Assembly (NCBI GenBank): GCA_958009055.1
Contig: OY253664.1
Span: 124,001 to 188,000 of the forward strand
Length of the DNA: 64,000 bases
Source: Choricystis sp. odSpoLacu1
Taxonomy: Eukaryota; Chlorophyta; Trebouxiophyceae
Direction: 5' to 3'
Shown here: one piece after another, positions 10,396 through 20,711 of the stretch
Position numbering within the stretch: the first letter of the stretch is position 1
Layout: every line of letters starts with the position of its first letter
Notes under the pieces: generated by a model
The model's database searches: none
What the model was told of the DNA's origin: nothing
What the model saw: only the letters and a program-made list of their open reading frames with translations
Program-made: the position numbers and the translations under genes

Positions 10396-11010
10396 TCAGA
10401 GCAGCTTGCACCTCCCATCCACCGCGGTCACCCGATCCACCGCGGCCGCCGGCCCCAACACCGCCAGCGCGGTCACCGTTCCCGGCGCCACCTGGGTGCG
10501 CCCCGCGTCGGCAATCGTTTTGGAGGGCAGCCCCGCGGCCGTGGCCGCCGCCGCAAGCGACGCTAGTTCACCCTCACTGTCTGCACGCAGCACAACTTTG
10601 GCTGACGCAGCAAGCTTCTCCCAGGCTTTGACGAGGTCGGGATCGGTGCGGCGGGCGCGTTTATAGACGCCAAGCGCAGCGTGCGCCGACTGCGCACATG
10701 CTTTGCCGCGCCCCATGTCCAGGTCCCGCCGCACCACGATGACCATTTTGGGAGGGGCTGTGCCGTCAGCGTCAGCAGCGCCTGTCGTCCGAGGCGCGGA
10801 CGCGCCCGCCGAGGCGGCTCCGTCGGCGCGGGGAGGGTTGGCGGGCGCGGACTTGGCGAGCGGCGCCGACCCCGTCAGCTCAGCCAGAGCTCTGTTGGCC
10901 ACGCGCAGTAGGCCGCCCCGCGGCGTGGCCCACAGGCACAGCTGGTAGCCGGTCACGGCGCCCGCGACGACGGCGGCGGCGAATGCTAATGGGGGGGCAG
11001 GCTTGGACAT
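10396..11010 (-). CDS. PTH2: Peptidyl-tRNA hydrolase 2 with membrane anchor
   Basis: Releases tRNA from prematurely terminated peptidyl-tRNA. Single exon, 204 residues, ATG at 11010. An N-terminal hydrophobic segment (residues about 7-28, PLAFAAAVVAGAVTGYQLCL) fits the membrane anchor of mitochondrial or ER Bit1/PTH2 proteins. An Ala/Pro linker leads to the catalytic domain: KMVIVVRRDLDMGRGKACAQ, SAHAALGVYK, then DAGRTQVAPGTVTALAVLGP and VDRVTAVDGRCKLL at the C-terminus. All are diagnostic PTH2 motifs. It is divergent from the SPB4 helicase gene over 314 bases. Confidence 0.93.
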   Translation of the reverse strand: MSKPAPPLAFAAAVVAGAVTGYQLCLWATPRGGLLRVANRALAELTGSAPLAKSAPANPPRADGAASAGASAPRTTGAADADGTAPPKMVIVVRRDLDMGRGKACAQSAHAALGVYKRARRTDPDLVKAWEKLAASAKVVLRADSEGELASLAAAATAAGLPSKTIADAGRTQVAPGTVTALAVLGPAAAVDRVTAVDGRCKLL

Positions 11011-11324
11011 TTGAGAGTGTGAAGGGTGGGCGTCCAGTAGCCAGTGGGGGGACGTCTCTGCCTGATGCCCTGTGTCGACTTCGTGCAGCAGACGCGCGTG
11101 GGGGGAGGCGGCAGGCGCAGAGAGAGTGGAAGAAAAAGTTTTGCTGTCGTCTCACTTTTTTTTTTCGTTTTGACGCATTCCGTCGTGCACTGCGCCCGCC
11201 CCGCCCAGAGGAGGGCCACGCGCGCGCGCGGCAGCGGTGTGCCTCCACACGTGCGTTGACGCAACAGCGACAGTGCCCCAGAGGCACGGGCCACACACGC
11301 AGCCCCCACACACGCGCACACAAA
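11011..11324. other. Divergent intergenic region between PTH2 and SPB4
   Basis: This 314-base stretch separates the start codons of two divergently transcribed genes and probably holds both promoters. It contains a run of nine T after an A-rich segment (about 11150-11165), a short CG-dinucleotide run (11220-11229) and CA-rich sequence just before the SPB4 start. No credible coding sequence or RNA gene is seen. Confidence 0.4.
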
Positions 11325-13392
11325 ATGGCGGCCCCCGCGCCTGCCACTCGCTTCACCGACCTCCCCCTCTGCGCCGAGTCGGTCGCCCTGCTGACCGCCC
11401 AAGGGCTGGTCACCGCCACCCCCGTCCAAGCCGCCGTCATCCCCCTGCTGGCCGCCAACTCGGACGTGGCGGCGGATGCAGCGACTGGGTCTGGGAAAAC
11501 TCTGGCCTTTGTTCTGCCCCTGATCGAACGCTTGCGCCGCGCCGTCGCCTCCGACGGCCCCCTGGCCCCGCACCACGTGTTTGCCCTGGTTCTGGCCCCG
11601 ACTCGCGAGCTGGCAGCCCAGATCGCGGCGGTGGCGACTTCTTTCCTGGAGGCAGCTGCGCCCACCCCCGCGCGCTGCGCCCTGCTCGTCGGCGGGTCAG
11701 ACCCCGCCGCCGCAGCCGCCGATCTGACCGCCCACGGCGCCACCCTCATCGTGGGCACGCCCGGCCGCACAGCGGACGCGGTGGAGAGGGCGGGGGGGGC
11801 CCTGGACTGGAGGCGGTTTGATTTGTTGATCCTGGATGAGGCGGACCGTGTGTTGGAGAACGCGACGTTCAGGGCGCAGGTGGACGCGATTGTGGGGCGG
11901 CTGCCCAAGCAAAGGAGGACGGGTGAGTAGGAGTGGAGAAGAGGGGGGGATGAGAGAGATTGTGTGTGTGTTTTCAGATCAAAAACCGACCTCCCCTTTT
12001 CCACCCCCACCACACAGGCCTCTTCTCCGCCACCCAGACCGACGCCGTGTCCGCCCTGGCCCGCGCGGGCCTGCGCAACGCTGTCCGCGTGAAAGTGAGG
12101 GTGGCGGTGGCGGCGGCGGCGGGGGAGGGCGCGCCGTCGTCCGGCCGGCCACGCGTGACGCCCGCCACGCTGACCGTCCACGCAGCCACCCTGCCCGTCG
12201 CGGACAAGCCCGCCGCCCTCGCGTCCTTCCTGGCTGCCAAAGCGGGGGAGCGCGTCATCGTCTACTTCGCCACGTGCGCGTCCGTCGACCTTTATGCGGC
12301 CGCGCTGCCGCGCTTGTTGGCAGCGGCGCGGAGTGACAGCGACGCCGCCACCAAGACTCCACGCCTCTTCCCGCTGCACGGCCGCATGAAGCAGGCCGCC
12401 CGCGCCCGCCACCTGGCGGCCTTCGCGTCGTGCACAGGGGGCGGCGCCCTGCTTGCCACCGACGTGGCGGCGCGTGGGCTGGACGTGCCCAACGTCGCGT
12501 GGACGCTGCAGTACGACTGCCCGTCCGACCCCGACGCCTTTGTCCACCGGGTTGGCAGGGCCGCCCGTGCTGGAGCGGCCGGCTCGGGCCTCGTCCTGCT
12601 GGCCCCCCATGAGACCGGGTTTGTGGACCTGCTCGCGTCGCGCGGCGTCCCCGTGGCCGACACGCCGCCGCCGCCCCCCCCCCCCCGAGCTCGCGGGCGG
12701 CGGTGCGTCCACCCTGCTGCGCGCCGCCACGGCGACCGACCGCGCCCTCATGGAGGCCGGCATCGCCGCCTTTGTGGCCAGCGTGCGTGGCGCCCGGGAC
12801 GCGGGGGCGAGGACGGGCGCGTTGAGGGCCACGACCGCGCCCCTCGGCGCGCTGGCGATGACTCTGGGCCTGCACGCCCTCCCCCCCCTGCGCGAGGTGA
12901 GGACTGCGAAGCCGGCCTCACTGGCGGGGTGGACGCCGTCCGACGTGGATGTGGAGGGCGTGCCGTATGCTGACAAGGCGCGGGAAACCGCGCGCAAGGC
13001 GAGGGTCGCGGCGGCGGCCGCCGCCAAGGCGCGCGCGGCGGCCGAGCGCGCCGCCGCGCCTCCGACCGCCCCCCCCCCCCCCCGCCCGCAAGCTGCCCGC
13101 CGCCAAGCGCCGCGCTGTGGCGTCTCGCCGCGATGAGGACGACCTGAACGATGATTACGCGCTGCTGAAGAAACTGAAACGGGGCAAGGTGAGCGAAGCA
13201 GAGGCCGACGCGTCGCTGTTGACGGTGCGGCGCGGCGACGACAGCGACAGCGAGAATGCTGCTGGCAGTGACAGCGAGGACGGCGGCGCCCCCAAGGCCG
13301 CCGCACGCGCTGTCCACAAACGCGGTGGCGGTGGCGGCAAGCGGTCGGCGCGCGGGCGGCGGGGCGGCGCGTTTGTGCCGGCGCGGCGGTGA
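11325..13392 (+). CDS. SPB4: DEAD-box rRNA helicase SPB4/DDX55 (two homopolymer frame breaks)
   Basis: RNA helicase of 60S ribosome assembly. Exons 11325-11922 and 12018-13392, about 657 residues. Motifs in order: [11 protein letters not shown] (Q), [10 protein letters not shown] (I), [10 protein letters not shown] (Ia), VGTPGR (Ib), LDEADRVLE (II), and across the intron [12 protein letters not shown] (III). The second lobe follows: [14 protein letters not shown] (IV), [14 protein letters not shown] (V) and [10 protein letters not shown] (VI). After [10 protein letters not shown] the frame breaks in a 13-C tract (12674-12686). The SPB4-specific tail resumes in the next frame: [39 protein letters not shown] and [11 protein letters not shown] 15-C tract (13069-13083) breaks it again before [19 protein letters not shown]. 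Both breaks equal one extra C. Domain order and tail make the name secure. Confidence 0.9.
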
Positions 13393-13528
13393 TGAGATGA
13401 ACAACTGTGTTTTTTGTGTTTTGTTGTTTCTGTTTTTTGTTGTTGTTTTGTTGTTTCTGAAACCGTCTCTGCTTGATTTTTTAAACATGAACAGTGCTCA
13501 CCTCTCACCCACAATGCTTTGCCCCCTC

Positions 13529-13969
13529 TCACCCCTGCCCGCCCGCTAGCCTCGCCACCTCGGCGTCGACGCGCGCACGCAACGCCCGCGCTTTCCGCAG
13601 CACCGCCTCCAGGTCTCGCCTCACCCCCACCAGCACGGAGGCGGCGGCCGCCAGCTCCACCGCACCCTCCCTGCGGGCGGCGTCGGCGGCGGTCGCGCGC
13701 GCGTCCAGCGCGGACCGCGCGGACTTGAGGCGTCGCAGGCTGCGGTGTGGAGAGATAAAAAGGGTGTGAGTTGTGTCGAGTCTGTTTCGATCATTCGCTG
13801 CCCCAAGCACACGCACAGACACACTCAAACACACTCACATGCTGTTCTGCACCGCCGCCAGTTGCGCCATCTCGGCGTTGGGTGTGAGCGCGTCGGCGAC
13901 CGCGGCCACGGTGGCGCCCGCGGCGCAGGCCTGGGCGTCGGCGTCGTCGGGCGGGGTGGAGGGTGGCAT
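13529..13969 (-). CDS. Small coiled-coil protein, KxDL (BORC subunit)-like
   Basis: Two exons, 13839-13969 and 13529-13739, join in frame to 113 residues. The protein is almost entirely alpha-helical. The acidic start MPPSTPPDDADAQ leads to ALTPNAEMAQLAAVQNS, then LRRLKSARSALDARATAADA and a second helix with VRRDLEAVLRKARALRARVD near the C-terminus. Length, helix arrangement and the late R-x-DL-x-x-V-x-R-K-x-R-x-L pattern resemble KXD1, a subunit of the BORC/BLOC-1-related complex that positions lysosomes and vesicles. The match is weak and based on pattern only; another short coiled-coil family is possible. Gene structure (GTGAGT donor, CGCAG acceptor) is convincing. Confidence 0.5.
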
Positions 13970-14374
13970 GTGTGTGTTTGTTGAAGCGCAGGTGGGAGCG
14001 GGCGGAAGCGGAGACGCCCGGCGCGGGGCGCACGCGCAGTTGCGTTAAATGCGGAAAAAGTGAGAAACACGTTCTTTATTTTCGTTGTGAGAACGAAAAA
14101 AATAGCGAGAAAATTGTCCAACAGCGGGAGCACACTGCGCAGCAGAAAATGGTGGCACAAATGAAAGAAAGAAAAGCGGCAGGGGAGGAAGCTCTGTCGG
14201 CAGAATGATGGAAAAAAGGGGTGGGCGTGCGAAAAAACAGGACACACACACGCGTGTCGCCTGTTGATGAACGAAAAACACACAAAAACACAGCACCAGC
14301 AGAATGTTGAACCATGGAACAAAAGACAGGGTGGTGCAAATCCAAAGGGACGGGACGTTGTGTCTCTGCCCCGC
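13970..14374. other. Intergenic region between GT71 gene end and KxDL-like gene start
   Basis: The 405 bases hold the promoter of the KxDL-like gene (minus strand, start 13969) and the 3' flank of the glycosyltransferase. The middle (14050-14210) is unusually A-rich for this window. Short frames occur but none has a recognisable domain or splice context. No RNA gene is recognised. Confidence 0.4.
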
Positions 14375-16907
14375 TCACAGCGGCGCAAAGAACCCGCCCC
14401 CCACCCACCCCCACACCCGCCCCACCCGCCGCCCCACCGCCACCACGTTGTGTTGAGCCGCGTGGGCGACCCTGTCCCAGGCGCCCAGGTAGGCCCAGTC
14501 GGTGTAGGTGCCGGCGAGGCCCCAGCGGAAGGGGGACCGAAAGTTCATGCCCTGGTTGACGGCGCCCAGCTGGTGGCCCGGCAGGCCCAGGGGCAGGGAG
14601 GCGGCCGCCCCCATGCGGCCGGGGGAGGCGAGGGCGGCGATGTAGGAGGGCAGCCAGGGGGCGCACCGCAGTGTGGAGAGGGAGACCGCGACCTCTGCCT
14701 CCACGTCGGGGAGGCCCAGCGCGGCTCGCACCGCGCCAAACCCCCCCCCCCCCCGGCTGCGCCACCAGCCACCGCCGCCCCCGGTCAGTCACGGGCCCCG
14801 CCTCCAGCGTGGCCAGCGTCCATTTTGGGGGCAGGTTGGTGTGGGCAAAGAGGGGCAGGCCGTCGACTGGTGATGCCTGCACCATCGTGTTGCCTCCATA
14901 CGCGGCCCAGCACGCCCTCTGGTTGAGCACGCACCGCGTGACGGGGCGGCCCAGGGAGCCGACCGGGGTGGGGACGACGGTGTAGGGCGTGTTGGTGGCG
15001 GCCAGGCCAAACGCGAAGGTTTCTTTGTCCCCTTTCCCCATGAAACCTGTGAGCAGTTCATAGTAGAGGCGCGCCTCCAGGTTCATGTAGGCGGTGACGA
15101 GGAGGCCGGGCCAGGCACGCGCCTTGTCGATGACCATTTGGCCTGACTCGTGGGAGCCGCGGGGGAGGGATTTGTGGCTGCCGCTGCCACCCCCCAACCC
15201 CAGAATGGCGGCCGCGTCGGGGGCCGCGGTCGACTGCCAGTAGTCGGGCCACAGCAGGGCCCCCGTGTCGGCGTAGGCGGGGGCGTCGAACAGGAAGGAG
15301 GGGTCGCGCAGGGCGACGTTGTCCGAGTCCAAAAAGACGACCTCCCGAAACCTCGACAACAGCAAGGCCGCCACCTTCATGGTGAAGGGGGCCAGGTTGT
15401 CGGGCCCCGCGGGGCCGCCGGGGGGGCGGGGCGTGGGGGCGGGGTGGCCGCCGCCGCGGCGGCCGAGGGGCGCGGCCGGCGGTGTCCGCGACGGTGGCGG
15501 CGGAGGCGCCGCCGCCTCACTGCCTGCCGCGTCCACGCCCGCAGCCGCGGGCAGCACCCTGCAGTCCACGCCGTGCGGCGCCAGGGCGGCCACCAGGTCG
15601 GGCGTCGGGGCTTCCGAGGGGGGGAACCACAGCTCGATCGGCAGGGTGCACCCCGCCCGCCGCAGCGCGTGCACCCCCACCCACGCGGGCACCATGTACG
15701 TCAACCCGCCCGCCAGCATGACGATGCCCCGCCCCTGGAACGCGGGGGCGCCCGGGTAAGGGGGGGCGGCGGCGCGGAAGGCGGTGGCGTGGGAGGCCGC
15801 GGCGGCGACTGCAGACCGCGGCAGCCTCGCCCCATCCCGCACCCAGTCTCGGTCCTGCCCCCGCGACTCGGGGAGAGTCACGTTGAGTGTGCCCGCCGCC
15901 GCGTGCGCGTCCAGCAGGGCGTCCCACAGGGACGCAGCGGCCGCGTCGGCGGCCGCGCGCGCGCGCCCGGCGCGCGCTCGCGCGTGGCCGCGTCCACCGC
16001 GGCCGCGGCCGCGACGGACGCAGCGGCCGCCCGGGCGGGCGAGATGCCGCCCGCGGTGGCGAGGGACGGGTCGGTGCACGTGATGTTGACGGGCAGGCGT
16101 TCGGAGGGGGGGGGGGGAGGCGGACGCGAGCGCGGCGCACGCGGCGGCGCACGTGAAGCCGCCGTGCCGGCCGCAGGTGGTGCTGTGGGGAGTGTGTGTG
16201 TGTGTGTGTGAGTGCTGATCGAAGGCGTCTCTCGTTGTTGCGACCAAAAAAACAATCAAAAACAACAACAAAACCACTCACAGCCGCGTCGCGACGCCGC
16301 CCTCGCACTCGCAGAATCCGGAGTCCTTCCATATGCGGGCGTCGCAGGCGCGGTCGGCGCCGGGGTCGCGTTTGCTGGGGGGGAGGGAAGGGGGAGGGTG
16401 GCTGTTGGTGAGGACAGGAGGGCGCAACAGTAGCGCGCGTGCACGTCCGCTCGGCTTCCTCCGCGAAAGCAAAGAGAAAAAAACGGGGCCCGAAATCTGC
16501 GCCGCTGCCCCCCTCCTCCTGGCGTCCCTCCCCCCAGCCCTCGTGTCCAGGACGAGCCAGGCTCTCAGGTGGCCCGCAGATGCGGGGGAGAGGGCGCGGG
16601 GAGGCACAGTTCTTTTTTCCGAGCGCCTCTTGTTTTTTTCGTTTCCCTCTCTCTCACGCTCTCACCCGTACGGCGTGCAGTCCCCCGTCTGCCGCCACGC
16701 CACGCAGCCGGGCGCGGTGGCTGCCACGGCCACGCCAACCTCCGGCCGTCCGCTCAGCGACCGCAGGGTCAGCAGCAGCGCGCCCGTGGCGGCCAGGGTG
16801 ACCCCCCATCGCGTGCGCTCGGCGCTCCGCCGCGGGGAGGGGGGGCGCCGCCGACGGGGCGGGGACCCACCACCACCACCACCGCCCAGGGGGCGGTAGA
16901 GCCCCAT
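14375..16907 (-). CDS. Golgi type II glycosyltransferase, GT71 (MNN1/alpha-mannosyltransferase)-like
   Basis: Likely Golgi glycosyltransferase adding a sugar to glycans. Exons: 16666-16907, 16282-16374 and 14375-16182. Exon 1 encodes a short cytoplasmic tail rich in Arg/Pro and one membrane helix (RWGVTLAATGALLLTLRSL). Exons 1-3 then form a small Cys-rich module (CDARIWKDSGFCECEGG, CGRHGGFTCAAAC). The catalytic part shows GRGIVMLAGGLTYMVPAWVG, LPIELWF, FTMKVAALLLSRFREVVFLD and the DSD metal motif with NVALRDP. Downstream are ESGQMVIDK and ETFAFGLAA. The frame breaks three times: in a 12-G tract (16106-16117), a GC repeat (about 15953-15966) and a 14-C tract (14741-14754). After the last break it reads WLPSYIAAL, GMNFRSPFRWGLAGTYTDW. 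About 714 residues. Fold assignment is good; sugar specificity is unknown. Confidence 0.8.
16192..16210. repeat. (GT)n microsatellite in a GT71-gene intron
   Basis: About nine GT dinucleotides close to the acceptor of the second intron of the glycosyltransferase gene (minus strand). No coding effect. Confidence 0.8.
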
Positions 16908-17079
16908 GGGGAGGGGGCGCGATGGAGGAGGGGAGGAGGCGGGAAAAAAGGAAACGAGCGGTTTGGTGTGGCACTGCCACACAAAAAACCTGTCTTCACA
17001 ACCTGTCTTCACAGAACCCTTCCTCCCTTGATCTACCCCCCACCACACTGCCTACCTACACACCACACGGCGCCGCGTT

Positions 17080-18341
17080 TCACGGCCACGCCCGCGCGGC
17101 CGCCCACACCCGCCACCTGTATGGCGCGCCGTCCCGCGCCGCCGCGTCGGAACGCGGCGCTCCAGTCGGGGGCGGCCCGTAAAAGGGCACCCCCTTCACC
17201 GCCAGGGCGGCGGCGTGCAGGTAGATCGAGGCCGCGATGCGGTGCGGCATGTAGCCGTAGCTGCGGTGTGTGGGAAGGGGTGTGTGCGTGAGAGGGGCAC
17301 CCTTGTTGTTCGTTTCCCCGCTCTCTCTCCTCCTCCCCCCCCCCACACACCACCACACACTCACCGCAGCAGCACGCCCAGCCCCGCCCTCTCGTTCCGC
17401 GCGCCACTGCCCTCCCCCACGCACCGCACCCCCGCCAGCGACGCCGTGAAGAAGGCGCCGTGGGTGGGGTGGCGGGCTGCGACTGTGAGGGAAAGCCGCC
17501 GCCCGGGGGCGGGCGCGGACAGGCGCCACGTGGCCTTCATGTCCATGAAGGGGGACACGTGGAGACACTTGGGCACGGCGTCGCCGGTGGGGTCGAAGGC
17601 GAAGGAGGAGGAGGCGCCCCAGGGGGTGTTGGTGACCTCGGCCACCGCCGCGACCGGGGGGCGGGCGGGGGGGGGGGGCGTCAGCCGCGCCAGACGACCC
17701 GCTGTCGCCACCACCACCACCCCCATCATCCTCCTCGCTCCACACATAGTAGACAGAGATGGGGTTTTGGTGGTAGCCGGCCGCCTCGGGGTTTGTCAAC
17801 AACCAGACAGGGGAAGTGGGGCCGACCCGCTTCGCCGCAGCACACGGCGCCCCCGCGGCCGCGGCTCGAGCCGCGGCGGGCGTCATGTGGCGGGCGGATT
17901 GGCCGGTGGCCGCAAACCAAGCAGGGGGGGCGTCCAGGTTGATGAGGGCGAGGCGGACGGGGTAACTGCGTTTTGAAAAAAATGTCAAAAAATGTCAAAA
18001 AAAGTGATCAGTGTTTTGATTTGCTTTCGTTCTTTCACCACGCACACTCTCCGTCCCAACCCTCTCTCTCACCTAAACTCATGCACCACGGGCCTCGTGC
18101 GCCGGTGCCGCACCATCCCCTCATAAAACAGCGCGCCCCCACGCTCGGGCGCGGCCACGCCCGCCCCGATCGCAGCCGATGCCAGCAACGCGGCCGGCAG
18201 GTCCAGGGCTGCGCGCCACAGGGCGGTGACCAGGGTGACGACCAGGGCGGCCGCCTGGGCTGCCAGCAGCAGGGGGGAGGTGGAGAGCGCGGGGACGGGG
18301 CACGTGCGCGGCGCGGTGGCGGGGCGCGGAGGGACGGTCAT
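17080..18341 (-). CDS. DUF1365 family protein, membrane-anchored
   Basis: Three exons (18073-18341, 17365-17965, 17080-17260), about 350 residues. Exon 1 has a hydrophobic stretch (TSPLLLAAQAAALVVTLVTA) and ends with the family start FYEGMVRHRRTRPVVHEF. Exon 2 gives SYPVRLALINLDAPPAWF, TNPEAAGYHQNPISVYYVW and later CLHVSPFMDMKATWRLSAP. Exon 3 gives RYGYMPHRIAASIYLHAAAL and VKGVPFYG. These are the DUF1365 landmarks (N-P-x-S-x-Y, HVSPFMDM, KGVPF). In bacteria DUF1365 often sits beside cyclopropane-fatty-acid synthase and flavin amine oxidase genes, suggesting lipid modification, but no such partner is here. The frame breaks once, in a 12-G tract (17667-17678), equal to one extra G. Exact function is unknown. 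Confidence 0.85.
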
Positions 18342-18524
18342 GATTCTCGTGTGCGTGTGGGTGTGTGCTGCCACAGCCTGCGCTGCTTTGCAGGCGGCAG
18401 AAAGCCACCGCACAAAAGGGGGCAAATGTGCGGTCGGTGTGAAAAACCGGCACAAAAAAAAAAAACCGGTTTTCGTCGTTGTCCACCAATTTGTTCGCCG
18501 TTTGTCGCAACCAATCGCGCCATC

Positions 18525-19560
18525 ATGCCCGCCATCAAGCTGCTCTCCCTGACCGAGAAAGTGTCCAGTGCGGGGGACATGGTCAACGCGGTGGAGCTGG
18601 GGCTTGAAGGGACCGGCGTGTCGGTGCGTGGTGTGTGTTGTGTGCGCGCGCGCGTGTGTCGCGCACGCCTCGCCAACACGCTTAATGCGATGTGTGAATG
18701 CGCGAATGCGGGGCGGGGGAGGAGTGGGAGCGCGCGGAAAAGCCGAGAGAAACACGCGAAACGCGACGTTCGATTCGACCAACCCCCTCCACCCTCCCAA
18801 CCCACAGGCCGTCATCGCGCAGCGCACCCCCTCCAAAGCCTTCACCATCGCGACAAAAGGCCCGGGCTGGACCGCCACCCACGACACCGCGTCCCAAGAC
18901 TGGCTGTTCTCAGTGTCTCGTGCGGTGGCAGGTGGCGTGGTCGACGTCGTGCAAGCCGTCCCGGGCGCCCGCTGGTTCCTCGTCCCCACCCCCCTGCTGC
19001 GGTACACGCGGTCGTTCGACCGGGGGGACGTGCTGAGCGCGGAGTTCGACAACCAGACGCGGCGCAGTGAGTGGTTTTGGGGGGTGGGGGTGGGGGGTGG
19101 TGTGGCGCCTTTTTTTTATTGCACTCCTCTCACACACCCCACACACCTCCCACACCCACACCCAGGCGGCATCTCCCACACCTTTGTCGCGGGCGACGGC
19201 CTCAAAGCCGGCATCGCAGCGGACTCAGTCGCTGGTTTAACCCTGCGCGCCGCGCAATCCCTCAAGGGGTCCTCCACCACCCTCACCTCCATCGAGGGCG
19301 TGTACAACGCCAACGCGGGCCCCGCGGTCACCCTCAAAGCCAAACCGACCCCCTGGGCGGCGGCGACCGCCACCCTGCTGCCCCGGTCGCGGTCTGTGGT
19401 GGCGAGCGCGTCGCTGTCACCCGACTGGCTCGCGGCGGGGCCCGGCAAAAACGCGACCCTGACTCTGGACGTGGCCACGCCGTATGGTGCGCCGAGGGCG
19501 GCGGCGGGGGGGAAGCAGGGGAAGCCCAAAGCGGTGGCAGGCATCAAGTGGGGGTTTTGA
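18525..19560 (+). CDS. Unrecognised protein, possibly beta-barrel
   Basis: Three exons (18525-18623, 18808-19066, 19166-19560) give 250 residues. Introns have a GTGCGT or GTGAGT donor and CACAG or CCCAG acceptor, and all phases fit. The N-terminal 33 residues (MPAIKLLSLTEKVSSAGDMV) are helical and not a clear targeting peptide. From about residue 40 the sequence alternates polar and hydrophobic residues in short segments, for example DWLFSVSRAV, RWFLVPTPLLRYTRSF, TVTLKAKPT-like and SVVASASLSPDW. That pattern fits amphipathic beta-strands, as in organelle outer-membrane pores such as OEP proteins. I cannot match it to a named family. It is divergent from the DUF1365 gene (183 bases between starts). 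Confidence 0.6.
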
Positions 19561-19815
19561 GGGCGGGCGCGATGGTGCAGGTGGTGGACGCGTGCAGCGC
19601 GGTGGACAGGAAGGTGGTTTTTGGTGGAGAGAAAGGGTGAGCGTGACTGCCCCCGTGCTTCCTTCTCTCCCCTTTTTGGTGCGTATGATGTGGCAACTGT
19701 GAACATCCCCCTCCGTGCTGTTTGAAAACCCCGGGACTGGGAAAGGAAAAACACTTACAGAAAAAGAAAAAACGAGTCGTCGAAAAACGAAAAAAAACCC
19801 CGTCCCCCAAACCTC

Positions 19816-20439
19816 TCAGTCTGCCCACGTCGCCACCGGCGCCCGCGCCAGCCAGGACGCCGTCCTCGCTTCATACTCCATCCCCTCCACCGCCAGCGCG
19901 TCCTCCCCCGCCTCCCTCGCCCGCGCGTGGGCCAGCTCCCGACGCAGCAGCTCCAACTGGGAGCGGGTGACTCTCACCTCCCCCGCCGCCGCGTCCAGGG
20001 CGGCGCGCGCGGCCACCAAGTCGGTGCAGGCCGCCTCCAGGCGGGACCGGGTGGCCGCCAGCTCGGCCGCGGCGGCGGCGGCGGTGGCTGTGTGAGGAGG
20101 GAAAATAAGAGGGTCAGTTACAGGAGAGGGTTGTGTGGCCCGCCCCGCCCGCCCGCGCCCCTGCCTCTCTCCTCCCCTTGCCACCCTTGTGTGCACCGAG
20201 GTCCCACAAAAAAGCCACACTCTCTCTCCAATTGTCTCACCTTTGGCGTCGTCGCGCTGCCTGGCCAGCGCGCGCGCGGCGGCGCCCGTGGCCGCGGCCA
20301 CCGCCCCCAGCAGCACGCCCAGCAGGGCGGCGCCTGGGTCGCCACCGGCGCGAGGGCGGCGTTTACGGGCTGTTTGGGAGGGGGGGAGGCGTGTGTGGGG
20401 TGGGCCGCATGCCCCGCACTCTCGCATGGGGAGTCTCAT
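19816..20439 (-). CDS. Small membrane/coiled-coil protein, unrecognised
   Basis: Two exons, 20241-20439 and 19816-20087, give 156 residues. The first 30 residues contain a CGACGPP motif. A hydrophobic Gly/Ala/Val helix follows (GAALLGVLLGAVAAATGAAA, about residues 37-56), then ARALARQRDDAK. After the intron comes a long coiled coil (AELAATRSRLEAACTDLVAA, later VTRSQLELLRRELAHAR). The C-terminus reads EGMEYEARTASWLARAP. It looks like a single-pass protein with a coiled-coil tail. The start is the first in-frame ATG of a convincing frame, but an alternative Met five codons later is possible. No family recognised. Confidence 0.5.
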   Translation of the reverse strand: MRLPMRECGACGPPHTRLPPSQTARKRRPRAGGDPGAALLGVLLGAVAAATGAAARALARQRDDAKGETIGERVWLFCGTSVHTRVARGGERQGRGRAGRATQPSPVTDPLIFPPHTATAAAAAAELAATRSRLEAACTDLVAARAALDAAAGEVRVTRSQLELLRRELAHARAREAGEDALAVEGMEYEARTASWLARAPVATWAD

Positions 20440-20711
20440 CACCGCCACCAAGCGCACCGTTCTTGGCGCCGTCGCCGTCGGCTTCTGGGTGCACGAACGT
20501 GACCCGCGGCATGTGTGGTGGTGGAACGAGGGGGTGAGAGGGAGTGGGGGAAGCCGCCTCGCGCTTGCTATGGAAGAGGCGCGCGCGGAGTGGCAGGCGC
20601 AGGCCAACGGCCACCTCTCTCTCTCTTGCGTTTGGCTCTCTTCACACGCCGGCCACCCCCCCGGAAAAACAGCGAACAAAAAACACACAACATCAAGAAA
20701 CACACACATCT

